64,000 nucleotides of DNA from Ehretia macrophylla (taxonomy: Eukaryota; Streptophyta; Magnoliopsida; Boraginales; Ehretiaceae), in NCBI GenBank assembly GCA_037974665.1, contig CM075768.1, positions 67,483,816 to 67,547,815 on the forward strand, read 5' to 3'. Position 1 is the stretch's first letter; the number at the start of each line of letters is the position of its first letter. Below are positions 21,394 through 32,044 of this stretch, piece after piece. A program made the translations under genes and the position numbers. Below the pieces are notes generated by a model. That model ran no database searches, was not told the DNA's origin, and was given only the letters and a program-made list of their open reading frames with translations.

Positions 21394-21512
21394 GGGTGCT
21401 ATCATACCAACACTAATGCACCGGATCCCATCAGAACTCCGAAGTTAAGCGTGCTTGGGCGAGAGTAGTACTAGGATGGGTGACCCCCTGGGAAGTCCTC
21501 GTGTTGCACCTC
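21394..21512 (+). rRNA. 5S rRNA gene, among the closest to consensus
   Basis: Encodes the small-subunit-independent 5S RNA of the large ribosomal subunit, made by Pol III from an internal promoter. Only three differences from the window consensus (G7T, G17A, C118T). Visible parts are the helix I ends (GGGTGC and GCACC), the A-box from position 50 (AGTTAAGCGTGC), the intermediate element around 67-72 and the C-box around 80-97 (AGGATGGGTGACC). T-tracts follow directly. Its upstream box is ACATTTAGG rather than CATATAGG, a variant shared with 22747 and 26282. The 119-nt length is the family's usual one. Confidence 0.97.
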
Positions 21513-22039
21513 TTTTTCAATTTTTTTTGCACTGGTTAAGGTTGCCAAGATACTTTATCCTCCAAATCTCTATTACCGAATCCCACGGAACATTGGGCAA
21601 GACAACTTTGCTTCACGTAGAGGCCGGGCCCACAAACCGAGGGCATAGGGTTTGTGACCAAGTCACCATCGCTCCGATGCCCATAACTTTTGATCCGTAA
21701 GGAGTTACGCGGTGCACAGCATACCGTTGCAAAGCTCTCTGAGAGCTCTACGACGGGGGCAGCCAGATTGCTAGCTATGCATATTTTTGGAGTCCAAAAT
21801 TGAACGTTTTCATCAGTTTCATGCCACTTTTCTACTTTTGCCCTATTTTTGGTCCCGGATTGTACGTTGTGAGCAGTTAAGAGGATGACAACCTGACTCA
21901 CGGTACATTAGAGGGCCCTACAACATGTTGATATAACGTCTTGCGAGGATGCTGTGTTGTTGAAGCGGATGGGTTATTGTTAAGCCCATTGGGCGTTTTG
22001 AATGGGCCATCTCTCTAGACTGGGACTGTGAACCGTTAA

Positions 22040-22069
22040 CACATATAGGAATTGTGCCCTCAACATGAC
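22040..22069 (+). promoter_or_regulatory. Type A 5S upstream promoter region (representative)
   Basis: CATATAGG at 22042-22049 begins 28 bases before the 5S start and is followed by a C-rich block near -12 and a C at -1. Plant 5S genes use a TATA-like box near -28, a GC pair near -12 and C at -1 together with the internal control region. Nearly every A unit has this arrangement, some with CATATAAG, TTATAGG or CATTTAGG. Function is inferred from position. Confidence 0.7.
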
Positions 22070-22188
22070 GGGTGCGGTCATACCAGCACTAATGCACTGG
22101 ATCCCATCAGAACTCCGAAGTTAAGCGTGCTTGGGCGAAATTAGTATTAGGATGGGTGACCCCCTGGGAAGTCCTCGTGTTGCACCCC
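22070..22188 (+). rRNA. 5S rRNA gene
   Basis: Five substitutions: A8G, C29T, G70A, G72T, C78T; the intermediate element is hit twice. Confidence 0.95.
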
Positions 22189-22204
22189 CTTTTCAATTTT
22201 TTTT
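22189..22204 (+). terminator. Pol III T-tract terminator (type A representative)
   Basis: TTTT at 22190-22193 starts one base after the gene and TTTTTTTT at 22197-22204 follows. Pol III stops at runs of four or more T on the coding strand. The first run is reduced in some units (after 847 and 13948), where the longer one remains. Confidence 0.85.
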
Positions 22205-22746
22205 GCCTTGGTTCGGGTTGCCAAGATACTTTATCCACCAAATCTCTATTACTGAATCCCACGGAACATTGGGCAAGACAACTTCGTTTCACTTAGAGAC
22301 CGGGCCCGCAAACCGATGGCGTAGGGTTTGTGACCAGGTCTCCATCGCTCCGGTGCCCATAACTTTTGATCCGTAAGAAGTTACGTGGCGCACAACATAC
22401 CGTTGCAAAGCACTCTAAGAGCTCTACGATGGGGGCAACCAACTTGCTCACTATGCCCGGTTTTGGACCACAAAATCGAACGTTTTCATAAGTTTCAGGC
22501 CACTTTTGTTATTTTGCTCTATTTTTCCGTCCCGGATCGTACGTCGTGAGCTGTTAAAAGGACGACAACCTGACTCGCGGTACATCAGAGGGGCCTTCAT
22601 CGTGTCGATATCACATCTTGCGAGGATGCTGCGTTGTTGAAGTGGATGTGTTGTCGTTAAGCCCATTCACTCTTTTGAATGTACCATCTCTCTAGACGGG
22701 CACTGGGAACCCTTAACACATTTAGGAATTTTTCCCTCAACGTGAC

Positions 22747-22865
22747 GGGTGCTATCATACCTACACTCATGCAGTGGATCCTATCAGAACTGCGAAGTTA
22801 AGCGTGGTTGGGCGAGAGTAGTACTAGGATGGGTGACCCCCTGGGAAGTCCTCGTGTTGCACCTC
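22747..22865 (+). rRNA. 5S rRNA gene, divergent copy
   Basis: Ten substitutions, including G7T and G17A shared with 21394, plus C28G, C46G and C61G. Confidence 0.93.
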
Positions 22866-23422
22866 CTTTTCAATTTTTTTTGCAGTGGTTAGGGTTGCCA
22901 AGATACTTTATCCTCCAAATCTCTATTACCGAATCCCACGGAACATTGGGCAAGACAACTTCGCTTCACGTAGAGGCCGGGCCCACAAACCGAGGGCGTA
23001 GGGTTTGTGACCAAGTCTCCGTCGCTCCGATGCCCATAACTTTTGATCCGTAAAGAGTTACGCGGCGCACAGCATACCGTTGCAAAGCTCTCTGAGAGCT
23101 CTATGACAAGGACAGCCAGATTGCTAGCTATGCATATTTTTGGAGTCCAAAATTGAACGTTTTCATCAGTTTCATGCCACTTTTCTACTTTTGCCCTATT
23201 TTTGGTCCCGGATTGTACGTCGTGATCAGTTAAAAGGACGACAACCTGACTCGTGGTACATCAGAGGGCCCTACAACATGTTGATATAACGACTTGCGAG
23301 GATGCTGCGTTGTTGAAGCGGATGGGTTATCGTTAAGCCCACTGGGCCTTTTGAATGGGGCATCTCTCTAGGCTGAGACTGTGAACCGTTGACACATATA
23401 CGAATTGTACCCTCAACATGAC

Positions 23423-23541
23423 GGGTGCGATCATACCAGCACTAATGCACTGGATACCGTCAGAACTCCGAAGTTAAGCGTGATTGGGAGAGAGTAGTAC
23501 TAGGAAGGGTGACCCCCTGGGAAGTCCTCGTGTTGTACCCC
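23423..23541 (+). rRNA. 5S rRNA gene
   Basis: Seven substitutions: C29T, C34A, A37G, C61A, C67A, T84A, C114T. Confidence 0.94.
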
Positions 23542-24099
23542 CTTTTCAATTTTTTTTGCCTTGGTTAGGGTTGCCAAGATACTTTATCCACCAAATCTCT
23601 ATTACTGAATCCCACGGAACATTGGGCAAGCCAACTTCGCTTCACGTAGAGGCTGGGCCCGCAAACCGAGGGCATAGGGTTTGTGACCAGGTCTCCGTCG
23701 CTCTGGCGCCCATAACTTTTGATCCGTAAGGTGTTACGCGGCGCACAGCATACCGTTGTAAAGCTCTCTGAGAGCTCTACGACGGGGGCAGCCAGCTTGC
23801 TCACTGTGTAGATTTTTGGAGACCAAAATTGAACATTTTCATCAGTTTCAGGCCACTTTTCATCTTTTGCCCTGTTTTTCGGCCCCTGATCATACGTCGT
23901 GAGCTGTTAAAAGGACAACAACTTGACTCGTGGTATATCAGAGGTCCCTACGACGTGTCGATATCACGTCTTGCGAGGATGCTGCGTTGTTGAAGTGGAT
24001 GTGTTGTCGTTAAGCCCATTGGGCCTTTTTTATAGGCCATCTCTCTAGGCTGGGACTGTGAACCGTTAACAGATATAGGAATTGTGCCCTCAACATGAC

Positions 24100-24218
24100 G
24101 GGTGCGATCATACCAGAACTAATGCACCGGATCCCACCATAACTCCGAAGTGAAGCGTGCTTGGTCGAGAGTAGTACTAGGATGGGTGACCCCCTGGGAA
24201 GTCCTCGTGTTGGACCCC
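24100..24218 (+). rRNA. 5S rRNA gene
   Basis: Six substitutions: C18A, T38C, G41T, T53G, G66T, C114G. Upstream box is AGATATAGG. Confidence 0.94.
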
Positions 24219-24777
24219 ATTTTCAATTTTTTTTGCCCTGGTTAGGGTTGCCAAGATACTTTATCCACCAAATATCTATTACCAAATCCCACAGAACATT
24301 GGGCAAGACAACTTCGCTTCACGTAGAGGCCGGGCCCGCAAACCAAGGGCGTAGGGTTTGTGACCAGGTCTCCATCGCTCCGGTTCCCATAACTTTTGAT
24401 CCGTAAGGAGTTACGCGGCGCACAGCATACCGTTGCAAAGCTCTCTGAGAGCTCTACGACAGAGGCCAGCTAGCTTTCTCGCTGTGCCCCTTTTTGGAGC
24501 CAAAAATCGAACATTTTAATCAGTTTCAGGCCACTTTTGTCCTTTTACTCTATTTTTTCATCCCGGATCGTACGTCGTGAGCTGTTAAAAGGACTACAAC
24601 CTGACTCACGGTACATCAGAGGGCCCTACAACGTGTCGATATCACCTCCTGCGAGGATGCAGCGTTGTAGAAGCGGATGGGTTGTCGTTAAGCCCATTAG
24701 GCCTTTTGAATGGGCTATCTCTCTAGGCTGGCACTGTGAACCATTAACACATATAGGAATTGCGCCCTCAACATGAC

Positions 24778-24896
24778 GGGTGTGATCATACCAACACTAG
24801 TGCACTGGATCCCATCAGAACTCCGAAGTAAAGCGTGCTTGGGCGAGAGTAGTACTAGGATGGGTGACCCGTTGGGAAGTCCTCGTGTTGCACCCC
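24778..24896 (+). rRNA. 5S rRNA gene
   Basis: Seven substitutions: C6T, G17A, A23G, C29T, T53A, C94G, C95T. Confidence 0.94.
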
Positions 24897-25454
24897 CTTT
24901 TCTATTTTTTTTGCCCTGGTTAGGGTTGCCAAGATACTTTATCCACCAAATATGTATTACCGAATCACACGGAACATTGGGCAAGATAACTTCGCTTCAC
25001 GTCGAGGCCGGGCCAGCAAACCAAGGGCGTAGGGTTTGTGACTAGGTCTCCGTTGCTCCGGTGCCCATAACTTTTGATCTGTAAGGAGTTACGTGGTGCA
25101 CTGCATACCGTTGCAAAGCTCTTTGAGAGCTCTACGATGGAGGCAGCCAGCTTGCTCACTGTACCAATTTTTGGAGCCAAAAATAGAACGTTTTCATTAG
25201 TTTCAGGCCACTTTTCTTCTTTTGCCCTATTTTTCCAACCCGGATCGTACGTCGTGAGCTGTTAAAAGGATGACAACCTGACTCGCAGTACATCAGAGGG
25301 CCCTACAACGTGTCGATATCACGTCTTGCGAGGATGCTGCATTGTTGAAGCGGATGGGTTGTCGTTAAGCCCATTGGGCCTTTTGAATGGGCCATCTATC
25401 TGGGCTGGCACTGTGAACCATTAACACATATAGGAATTGTGCCCTCAACATAAC

Positions 25455-25573
25455 GGATGCGATCATACCAGCACTAATGCACTGGATCCCATCAGAACTC
25501 TGAAGTTAAGCGTGCTTGGGCGAGAGTAGTACTAGGATGGGTGACCCCCTGGGAAGTCCTCACGTTGCACCCC
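25455..25573 (+). rRNA. 5S rRNA gene
   Basis: Five substitutions: G3A (giving GGATGC), C29T, C47T, G108A, T109C. G3A is not compensated at the 3' end, which remains GCACCC. Confidence 0.95.
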
Positions 25574-26131
25574 TTTTTCAATTTTTTTTGCTCTCGTTAG
25601 GGTTGCCAAGATACTTTATCAACCAAATCTCTATTACCGAATCCCACGGAACATTGGGCAAGACAACTACGCTTCACGTAGAGGCCGGGCCCGCAAACCG
25701 AGGGCGTAGGGTTTGTGACCAGGTCTTCGTCGCTCCGGTGCCCATAACTTTTGATTCGTAAGGAGATACGCGGTGCACAGCATACTGTTGGAAAGCTCTC
25801 TAAGAGCTCTACGACGGGGGCAGCGAGTTTGCTCACTGTGTAGAATTTTGGAGACCAAAATTGAACATTTTCATCAGTTTCAGGCCACTTTTCATCTTTT
25901 GCCCTGTTTTTCGGCCCCTGATCATACGTCGTGAGCTGTTAAAAGGACAACAACTTGACTCGTGGTATATCAGAGGTCCCTACGACGTGTCGATATCACG
26001 TCTTGCGAGGATGCTGCGTTGTTGAAGCGGATGTGTTGTCGTTAAGCCCATTGGGCCTTTTTTATAGGCCATCTCTCTAGGCTGGGACTGTGAACCGTTA
26101 ACAGATATAGGAATTGTGCCCTCAACATGAC

Positions 26132-26180
26132 GGGTGCGATCGTACCTTCAATAATGCACCGAATCCCATCAGAACTCCGA
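26132..26180 (+). pseudogene. Truncated 5S rRNA copy (first 49 nt)
   Basis: Positions 1-49 only, then a direct jump into spacer sequence ATGGGTTGTCG, which normally lies about 576 bases after a gene start. About 527 bp is missing, including the A-box, C-box and terminator. The result is a 150-bp unit. Confidence 0.95.
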
Positions 26181-26281
26181 ATGGGTTGTCGTTAAGCCCA
26201 TTGGGCCTTTTGAATGTGCCATCTCTCTAGGCTGGCACTGTGAACCGTTAACACATTTAGGAATTTTTCCCTCAACGTGAC

Positions 26282-26401
26282 GGGTGCTATCATACCAACA
26301 CTAATGCACTGGATCCCATCAGAACTCCGAAGTTAAGCGTGCTTGGGCGAGAGTAGTACTAGGATGGGTGACCCCCTGGGAATGTGCTCGTGTTGTACCC
26401 C
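26282..26401 (+). rRNA. 5S rRNA gene with 1-nt insertion
   Basis: 120 nt; the extra base lies in GGGAATGTGCTCG near position 102. Other changes G7T, G17A, C29T, C114T. The first three link it to the 21394/22747 family. Confidence 0.93.
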
Positions 26402-26959
26402 ATTTTCAATTTTTTTTGCCCTGGTTAGGGTTGGCAAGATACTTTATCCACCAAATCTCAATTACCGAATCGCACGAAACATTAGGCAAGACAACTTCGC
26501 TTCACGTAGAGGTCGGTCTCGCAAACCAAGGGCGTAGGGTTTGTGACCAGGTCTCCGTCGCTCCGGTGCCCATAACTTTTGATCCGTAAGGAGTTACGCG
26601 GCGCATATCATACCGTTGCAATGCCTTCTTAGAGCTCTATGACAGGGACAACCAACTTGCTCACTGTGCCCATTTTTGGAGCCCAAAATCGAACGTTTTC
26701 ATCAGTTTCAGGCCACTTTTGTTCATTTGCTCTATTTTTCTGTCCCGGATTGTACGTCGTGAGCTGTTAAATGGCCGACAACCTGACTTGCGGGACATCA
26801 GAGGGCCCTACAATGTGCCGATATCACGTCTTAGGAGGATGCTGCGTTGTTAAAGCGGATGGGTTGTCGTTAAGCCCATTGGGCCTTTTGAATAGGCCAT
26901 CTCTGTAGGCTGGGACGGTGAACCGTTAACACATATAGGAATTGTGCCCTCAATTTGAC

Positions 26960-27078
26960 GGGTGCGATCATACCATAAATAATGCACCGAATCCCATCAG
27001 AACTCCAAAGTTAATCGTGATTGGGCGAGAGTAGTACTAGGATGGGTGACCCCTTGTGAAGTCCTCGTGTTAAACCCC
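26960..27078 (+). rRNA. 5S rRNA gene, divergent copy
   Basis: About eleven substitutions, including G17T, C18A, C20A, G56T in the A-box, C61A and GC to AA at 113-114. Likely inactive. Confidence 0.92.
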
Positions 27079-27635
27079 CTTTTCAATTTTTTTTGCCCGG
27101 GTTAGGGTTGCCAAGATACTTTATCCACCAAATCTCTATTACCGAATCCCACTAAACATTGGGCAAGAGAACTTCGCTTCACGTAGTGGCCGAGCTCGCA
27201 AACCGAGGGCGTAGGGTTTGTGACCAGGTCTCCGTTACTCCGGTGCCCATAACTTTTAATCCGTAAGAAGTTTCGCGGCGCACAGCATACCGTTGCAAAG
27301 CTCTCTGATAGCTCTACGACAGTGGCAGCCAACTTGCTCGTTTGCCCATTTTGGAGCCCAAAATCGAACGTTTTCATTACTTTCAGGCTAATTTTGTACT
27401 TTTGCTCTATTTTTTCCGTCCTGGATCGTACGTCGTGAGCTATTAAAAGGACGACAACCTGACTTGCTGGACATCAGAGGGACCTACAACATGTCGATAT
27501 TAGGTCTTGCGAGGATGCTACGTTGTTGAAGTGGATGAGTTGTCGTTAAGCCCATTGGGCCTTTTGAGTGGGCCATCTCTCTAGGCTGGGACTGTGAATC
27601 GTTAACACATATAGGAATTGTGCCCTCAACATGAC

Positions 27636-27730
27636 GGGAGCGATCATACCAGCACTAATGCACCGAAAACAATCAGAACTCCGAAGTTAAGTGTGCTTGG
27701 GCGCGAGTAGTACTAGGATGGGTGACCCCC
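27636..27730 (+). pseudogene. 5S rRNA copy truncated at its 3' end by an LTR remnant
   Basis: Positions 1-95 are present, with several changes (T4A, GATCCC to AAAACA, C57T, A69C). The last 24 nt are replaced by the LTR remnant. The breakpoint could shift by up to about ten bases, because GGTCCT just inside the remnant resembles AGTCCT of the gene. Confidence 0.9.
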
Positions 27731-29141
27731 TGCGGGGTCCTTAGACATGCCTTATGGTGACCTAGGCGGATTGGCAAAGTCGGTTTCCAGAACTCGTGGT
27801 TCGTTTGGAAATGGTAGTGTTTTGATAGTTGGGGCTGATTTGTGATTTTGCTTGTTATCTTGATATTATGCCTATAGAATGCTTAGGGTTGCTTGATATA
27901 CTTGTTTAATTGGTGTTATTATTGGTTATTATTGCTTGTTATGCTTAAAAAGTTAGTTGAATGTTAGTATTGATTGTGATTGCTTACTATCTCGTTTGTT
28001 GTCACTAGTTTGTATTGTTGTGCTATTCCTTGTTTATCGCCTTGTTTCGAGGCTTTCATTGCATAGTGTCTCGTGCGTGAGTGATGGGCCTCTCTGGGTA
28101 GCCTGGGGTTGCCAGTGTTGGTTGCTCTAGCTCCGCTGCTATTCCCTTTCTCGTTTGGATTGCCTCCCAGGGAGATTTGGGTCGTAGAATTGATGGATAC
28201 TTCCGGGGCATTCCAAACTGGTGTTATAAGGTGGATGCGCGCTTATTGTCATCGTTGTCCACATCAAGCTCGAGATTGATGTATCGCTCGTGAAATGGTA
28301 TATTGCTCGTAAGAGTGAACCATAGCCTTCATAGTTTGGTATAGCTTTGAATGGTTGTGTTAATGCTTTCAGTAATTGCTTATTGTATTGATTGTTTGTT
28401 TTGATTGCTTATTTATCAGTTATATTGCTTAACTGTCTTATTTGCATTGTACGACTTTCTTTCTCTCCAATTCGATATCTGTCTCGCCCTCACTGAGTAT
28501 ACGTGTTTTGTATACTCACTCCTCACCACCACATTTCAGGAAATGTAATGTTAGCTGGAAAGTTCATGATTTCATGAAAGTTCGTTGCCTGAAGAGTTGT
28601 CTTGCGTGCCTATGTGGCTTGAGTGTCGAAGTTCGTAAATATGTATGTTCATATGTTGTTTGTATTTATTGTCAAAAGAAATGTAATTTAAATTTAGGTA
28701 AGTAGCTTAGGTGAATTGATAAGCTAGTTTATGTAATTAGTTAGCATAGCTTAACTTCAATGCATGTCTGTAATGTCCAAAGGAAAAGAGTTAGAATGGC
28801 ATGATAGTTTATTTTATGTAGTAGCTTTGTATGGTCTAATTGATAAGTTGAATGTACTTGTCAAAAATGAAAAGAGATAGGTTAGCTTTTAAATTGGAAA
28901 TGTATGTATACTTGCTGAGTTTAAATTGTTGAGAACCGAGGCTCGGATGGCCTTGAGGTGGTTTTGAATGATTGGACATGGTATTGGTCCACTTATATAT
29001 GCTGTCGCAGGTTTTACATTTCGCCTAGAAACAGGGGAGACTCCGTCCGTTTTCCCTGAAAATTATGCCGGGGTTTTGGTTTGGGTTGTGATTAGATTGA
29101 ATGATAGAACTCCCGGGCTCGAGAGGGATCAGGGTGTTACA
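27731..29141 (+). mobile_element. 5'-truncated LTR remnant at the A/B boundary
   Basis: 1,411 bp of non-5S DNA without coding capacity. Its layout matches the 3' third of the LTRs at 49960 and 56320: GGTTGCCAGTGTT, TTCCCTTTCTCGTTTGGATT, GGGTCGTAG and TACTTCCGGGGCATTCC, a CTCACTGAGTATAC...ACTCACT stretch, and an end at GGGTGTTACA. The left end lacks an LTR-type start and joins position 95 of a 5S gene. The right end joins the spacer at unit position about 588. The two flanks are thus out of phase, missing 492 bp of 5S unit, so this is a deletion or recombination product and not a clean insertion. The Del/Tekay-like assignment is from general LTR features only. Confidence 0.75.
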
Positions 29142-29231
29142 TTAAGCCCATTGGGCCTTTTGAATGGGCCATCTCTCTTAGTTGGGAATGTGAACCGTTA
29201 ACACAAAAAGGAATTCTGCCCTCACCATGAC

Positions 29232-29350
29232 GGGTGCGATCATACCAGCACAAATGCACCAGATCCCATCAGAACTCCGAAGTTAAGCGTGCTTGGGCGA
29301 GAGTAGTACTCGGATGGGTGACCCCTTGGGAAGTCCTCGTGTTGCACCCC
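29232..29350 (+). rRNA. 5S rRNA gene, near consensus, first of sub-array B
   Basis: Four substitutions: T21A, G30A, A80C, C95T. The upstream box is ACAAAAAGG. Confidence 0.96.
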
Positions 29351-29907
29351 CCTGTTCAATTTTTTTCCTCCGGTTAGGGTTGCCAAGATACTTTATCCAC
29401 CACATTCCTATTCTCGAATCCCACGGCACCTTGGGCAAGACAACGTCGCTTCACATGGAGGCTGGGCCCGCAAACCGAGGGCGTAGGGCTTGTGACTAGG
29501 TCTCCGTCGGTCCGGTGCCCATAACTTTTGATCCGTAATGAGTTACGCGGCGCACAGCATACCGTCGGAAAGCTCTCCGAGAGCTCTACGACGGGGGCAA
29601 CAAGATTACTTGTTGTACCCTTTTTGGAGCCCAAAATTGAACGTTTTCATCAGTTTTGGGCTACATTTCTCATTAAGCTCTGTTTTTCTATCCCGGATCG
29701 TACGTCGAGAGCTGTTAAAAGGACAACAACTTTACTCGTGGGACATTAGAGGGCCCTACAATGCGTCGATATCACATCTTGCGAGGATGCTGCGTTGTTG
29801 AAGCGGATGGGTTGTTGTTAAGCCCATTGGGCCTTCTGAATGGGCAATCTCTCTAGGCTGGGACTGTGAATCGTTAACACAAAAAGGAATTCCGCCCCCA
29901 CCATGAC

Positions 29908-30026
29908 GGGTGCGATCATACCAGCACTAATGAACCGAATCCCATCAGAACTCCGAAGTTAAGCGTGCTTGGGCGAGAGTAGTACTAGGATGGATGACCC
30001 CCTGGCAAGTCCTCGTGTTGTACCCC
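29908..30026 (+). rRNA. 5S rRNA gene
   Basis: Five substitutions: C26A, G31A, G87A, G99C, C114T. Confidence 0.95.
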
Positions 30027-30584
30027 CCTTTTCAATATTTTTTCCTCCGGTTAGGGTTGCCAAGATACTTTATCCACCACATTTCTATTGTTGAATCCCA
30101 AGGCACCTTGGGCAAGACAACTTCGCTTCACGTAGGTGCTGAGCTCGCAAACCGAGGGCATAGGGCATGAGACCAGGTCTCCGTCGCTCCGGTGCCCATA
30201 ACTTTTGATCTGGAAGGAGCTATGCGGCTCACAGCATACCGTTGGAAAGCTCTCTAAGAGCTCTACGAAGAGGGCAGCAAGCTTCCTCGCTATGCCCTTT
30301 TTGGAGCCCAAAATCGAATGTTTTCATCAGTTTCAGGCCACTTTTCTTATTTAGCTCTATTTTTCTGTCCCTGATCGTACGTCATGAGTTGTTAAAAGGA
30401 CGAGAACCTTACTCGCGGGACATTAGAGGGCCCTACAATGCGTCGATATCACGTCTTACGAGGATGCTGCGTTGTTCAAGCGGATGGGTTATCGTTAAGC
30501 CCATTGGGCCTTATGAATGAGCCATCTCTCTACGCTGGGACTGTGAACCGTTAACACAAAAAAGAATTCCGCCCCCACCATGAC

Positions 30585-30702
30585 GGGTGCGATCATACTA
30601 GCACTAATGCACCGGATCCCATCAGAGCTCCGAAGTTAAGCGTGCTTGGGCGAGAGTACTACTAGGATGGTGACCCCCTCGGAAGTCCTCATGTTGCACC
30701 GC
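30585..30702 (+). rRNA. 5S rRNA gene with 1-nt deletion in the C-box
   Basis: 118 nt: GGATGGTGA replaces GGATGGGTGA, so one G of the C-box is lost. Other changes C15T, A43G, G75C, G97C, G108A, C118G. Probably impaired. Confidence 0.92.
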
Positions 30703-31260
30703 CCTTTTCAATTTTTTTTCCTCCGGTTAGGGTTGCCAAGATACTTTATCCACCACATTTCTATTGTCGAATCCCACAGCACCTTGGGCAAGACAACTTC
30801 GCTTCACGTGGAGGCTGGGCTCGCAAACCGAGGGCATAGGGCTTGTCACCAGGTCTCCGTCGCTCCGGTGCCCATTACTTTTGATCCTTAAGGAGTTACG
30901 CGGTGCACAGCATACTGTTGGAAAGCTCTCCGAGAGCTCTACGACGGGGGCAGCAAGCTTGCTCGCTGTACCCTTTTTGGAGCCCAAAATCGAACATTTT
31001 CATCAGTTTCGGACTACTTTTCTTATTAAGCTATGTTTTTCTATCCCGGATCGTACGTCGTGAGCTGTTAAAAGGACAAAAAACTTACTCGTGGGACATT
31101 AGAGGGCGCTACAATGCGTCGATATCACGTCTTGCGAGCATGCTGCGTTGTTGACGCGGATGGGTTTTTGTTATGCCCATTGGGCCTTCTGAACGAGCCA
31201 TCTCTTCAGGCTGGGACTATGAACCGTTAACACAAAAAGGAATTCTGCCCCCACCATGAC

Positions 31261-31379
31261 AGATGCGATCATACCAGCACTAATGCACCGGATCCCATCA
31301 GAACTCCGAAGTTAAGCGTGCTTGGGCGAGAGTAGTACTAGGATGGGTGACCCCCTGGGAAGTCCTCATGTTGCACCCC
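31261..31379 (+). rRNA. 5S rRNA gene, near consensus
   Basis: Three substitutions: G1A, G3A, G108A. The 5' end reads AGATGC, weakening helix I. Confidence 0.96.
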
Positions 31380-31937
31380 CTTTTTCAATTTTTTTTCCTC
31401 CGGTTAGGGTTGCCAAGATACTTTATACACCACATTTCTATTATCGAATCCCACGGCACCTTGGGCAAGACAACTTCGCTTCACGTGGAGGCTGGGCCCG
31501 CAAACCGGGGGCGTAGCTCTTGTGACCAGGTCTCCGTCACTCCGGTGCCCATAATTTTTGCTCCGTAAGGAGTTACGCGGCGCACAGCATACCGTTGGAA
31601 AGGTCTCCAAGAGCTCTATGATGGTGGCAGCAAGCTTGCTTGGTGTGCCTTTTTTGGAGCCCAAAATCGAACGTTTTCATCAGTTTCGGGCCACTTTTCT
31701 TATTTAGCTCTGTTTTTCTATCCCGGATCGTGCGTCGTAAGCTGTTAAAAGGACGACAACCTTACTCGTGGGAAATTAGAGGGCCCTACAATGCATCGAT
31801 ATCACGTCTTGCGAGGATGCTGCGTTGTTGAAGCGGATGGGTTTTTGTTAAGCCCATTGGGCCTTCTGAATGGGCCATCTCCCTAGGCTGGGACTATGAA
31901 CCGTTAACACAAAAAGGAATTCTGCCTCCACCATGAC

Positions 31938-32044
31938 GGGTGCGATCGTACCAGCACTAATGCACCGGATCCCATCAGAACTCAGAAGTTAAGCGTGCTT
32001 GGGTGAGAGTAGCACTAGGATGGGTGACCCCCTAGGAAGTCCTC
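31938..32044 (+). pseudogene. 5S rRNA copy truncated at its 3' end
   Basis: Positions 1-107, then a jump into spacer CGTCGCTCCGG; about 167 bp is missing, including the gene end and both T-tracts. It shares A11G, C47A, C67T, T76C and G97A with the next copy (32448), so one was copied from the other. The shortened unit is 510 bp. Confidence 0.94.

Larger units (their letters stand above)
21394..24099 (+). repeat. Two-unit (about 1,353 bp) higher-order repeat in sub-array A
   Basis: The block starting at 21394 is repeated at 22747. Shared marks are ACATTTAGGAATTTTTCCCTC before the gene, G7T and G17A in the gene, TTATCCTCCAAATCTC after it, and AGCTATGCATATTTTTGG near 21.77 and 23.12 kb, 1,353 bp apart. 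The ACATTTAGG promoter variant recurs again before gene 26282. Confidence 0.75.
23803..26140 (+). repeat. Three-unit (about 2,032 bp) duplication of a spacer segment
   Basis: The spacer segment near 23.80-24.13 kb reappears almost unchanged near 25.84-26.14 kb, three units later. Diagnostic strings are TTTTCGGCCCCTGATCATAC and GGTATATCAGAGGTCCC, together with an AGATATAGG promoter variant before genes 24100 and 26132. The second copy runs into the truncated 5S copy at 26132. Confidence 0.7.
1..27730 (+). repeat. 5S rDNA sub-array A (unit about 677 bp)
   Basis: Head-to-tail 5S units, 32 gene copies, interrupted once by an LTR element (6326-13384). Spacing is 675-679 bp except for one 626-bp unit (start 2200) and one 150-bp unit (start 26132). 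The roughly 558-bp spacer has no credible coding capacity. In order it holds a C-run and T-tracts, a TTAGGGTT motif, CCAAATCTCTATTACCGAAT, a TAGGGTTT telo-box, the palindrome AGCTCTCTGAGAGCT in most units, a GCCCATT/AATGGGC inverted repeat, and CATATAGG about 28 bases before the next gene. Bases 1-167 are the tail of a unit whose gene lies outside the window. Type A is recognised by GGAACATTGGGC, TAGGGTTTGTGAC and CCCTCAACATGAC. Confidence 0.96.

Noticed and set aside
25455-25460. Compensatory GGATGC/GCATCC helix I in 5S copies
   Set aside because: Only single copies show G3A (25455, 31261) and their 3' ends remain GCACCC, so no compensation is seen. GGGTGC/GCACCC is normal in many flowering plants.
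1-27730. CRISPR-like repeat-spacer organisation
   Set aside because: The repeated unit is a 5S gene plus a homologous spacer of about 558 bp, and the spacers are also repeats. There are no cas genes and the DNA is plant nuclear.
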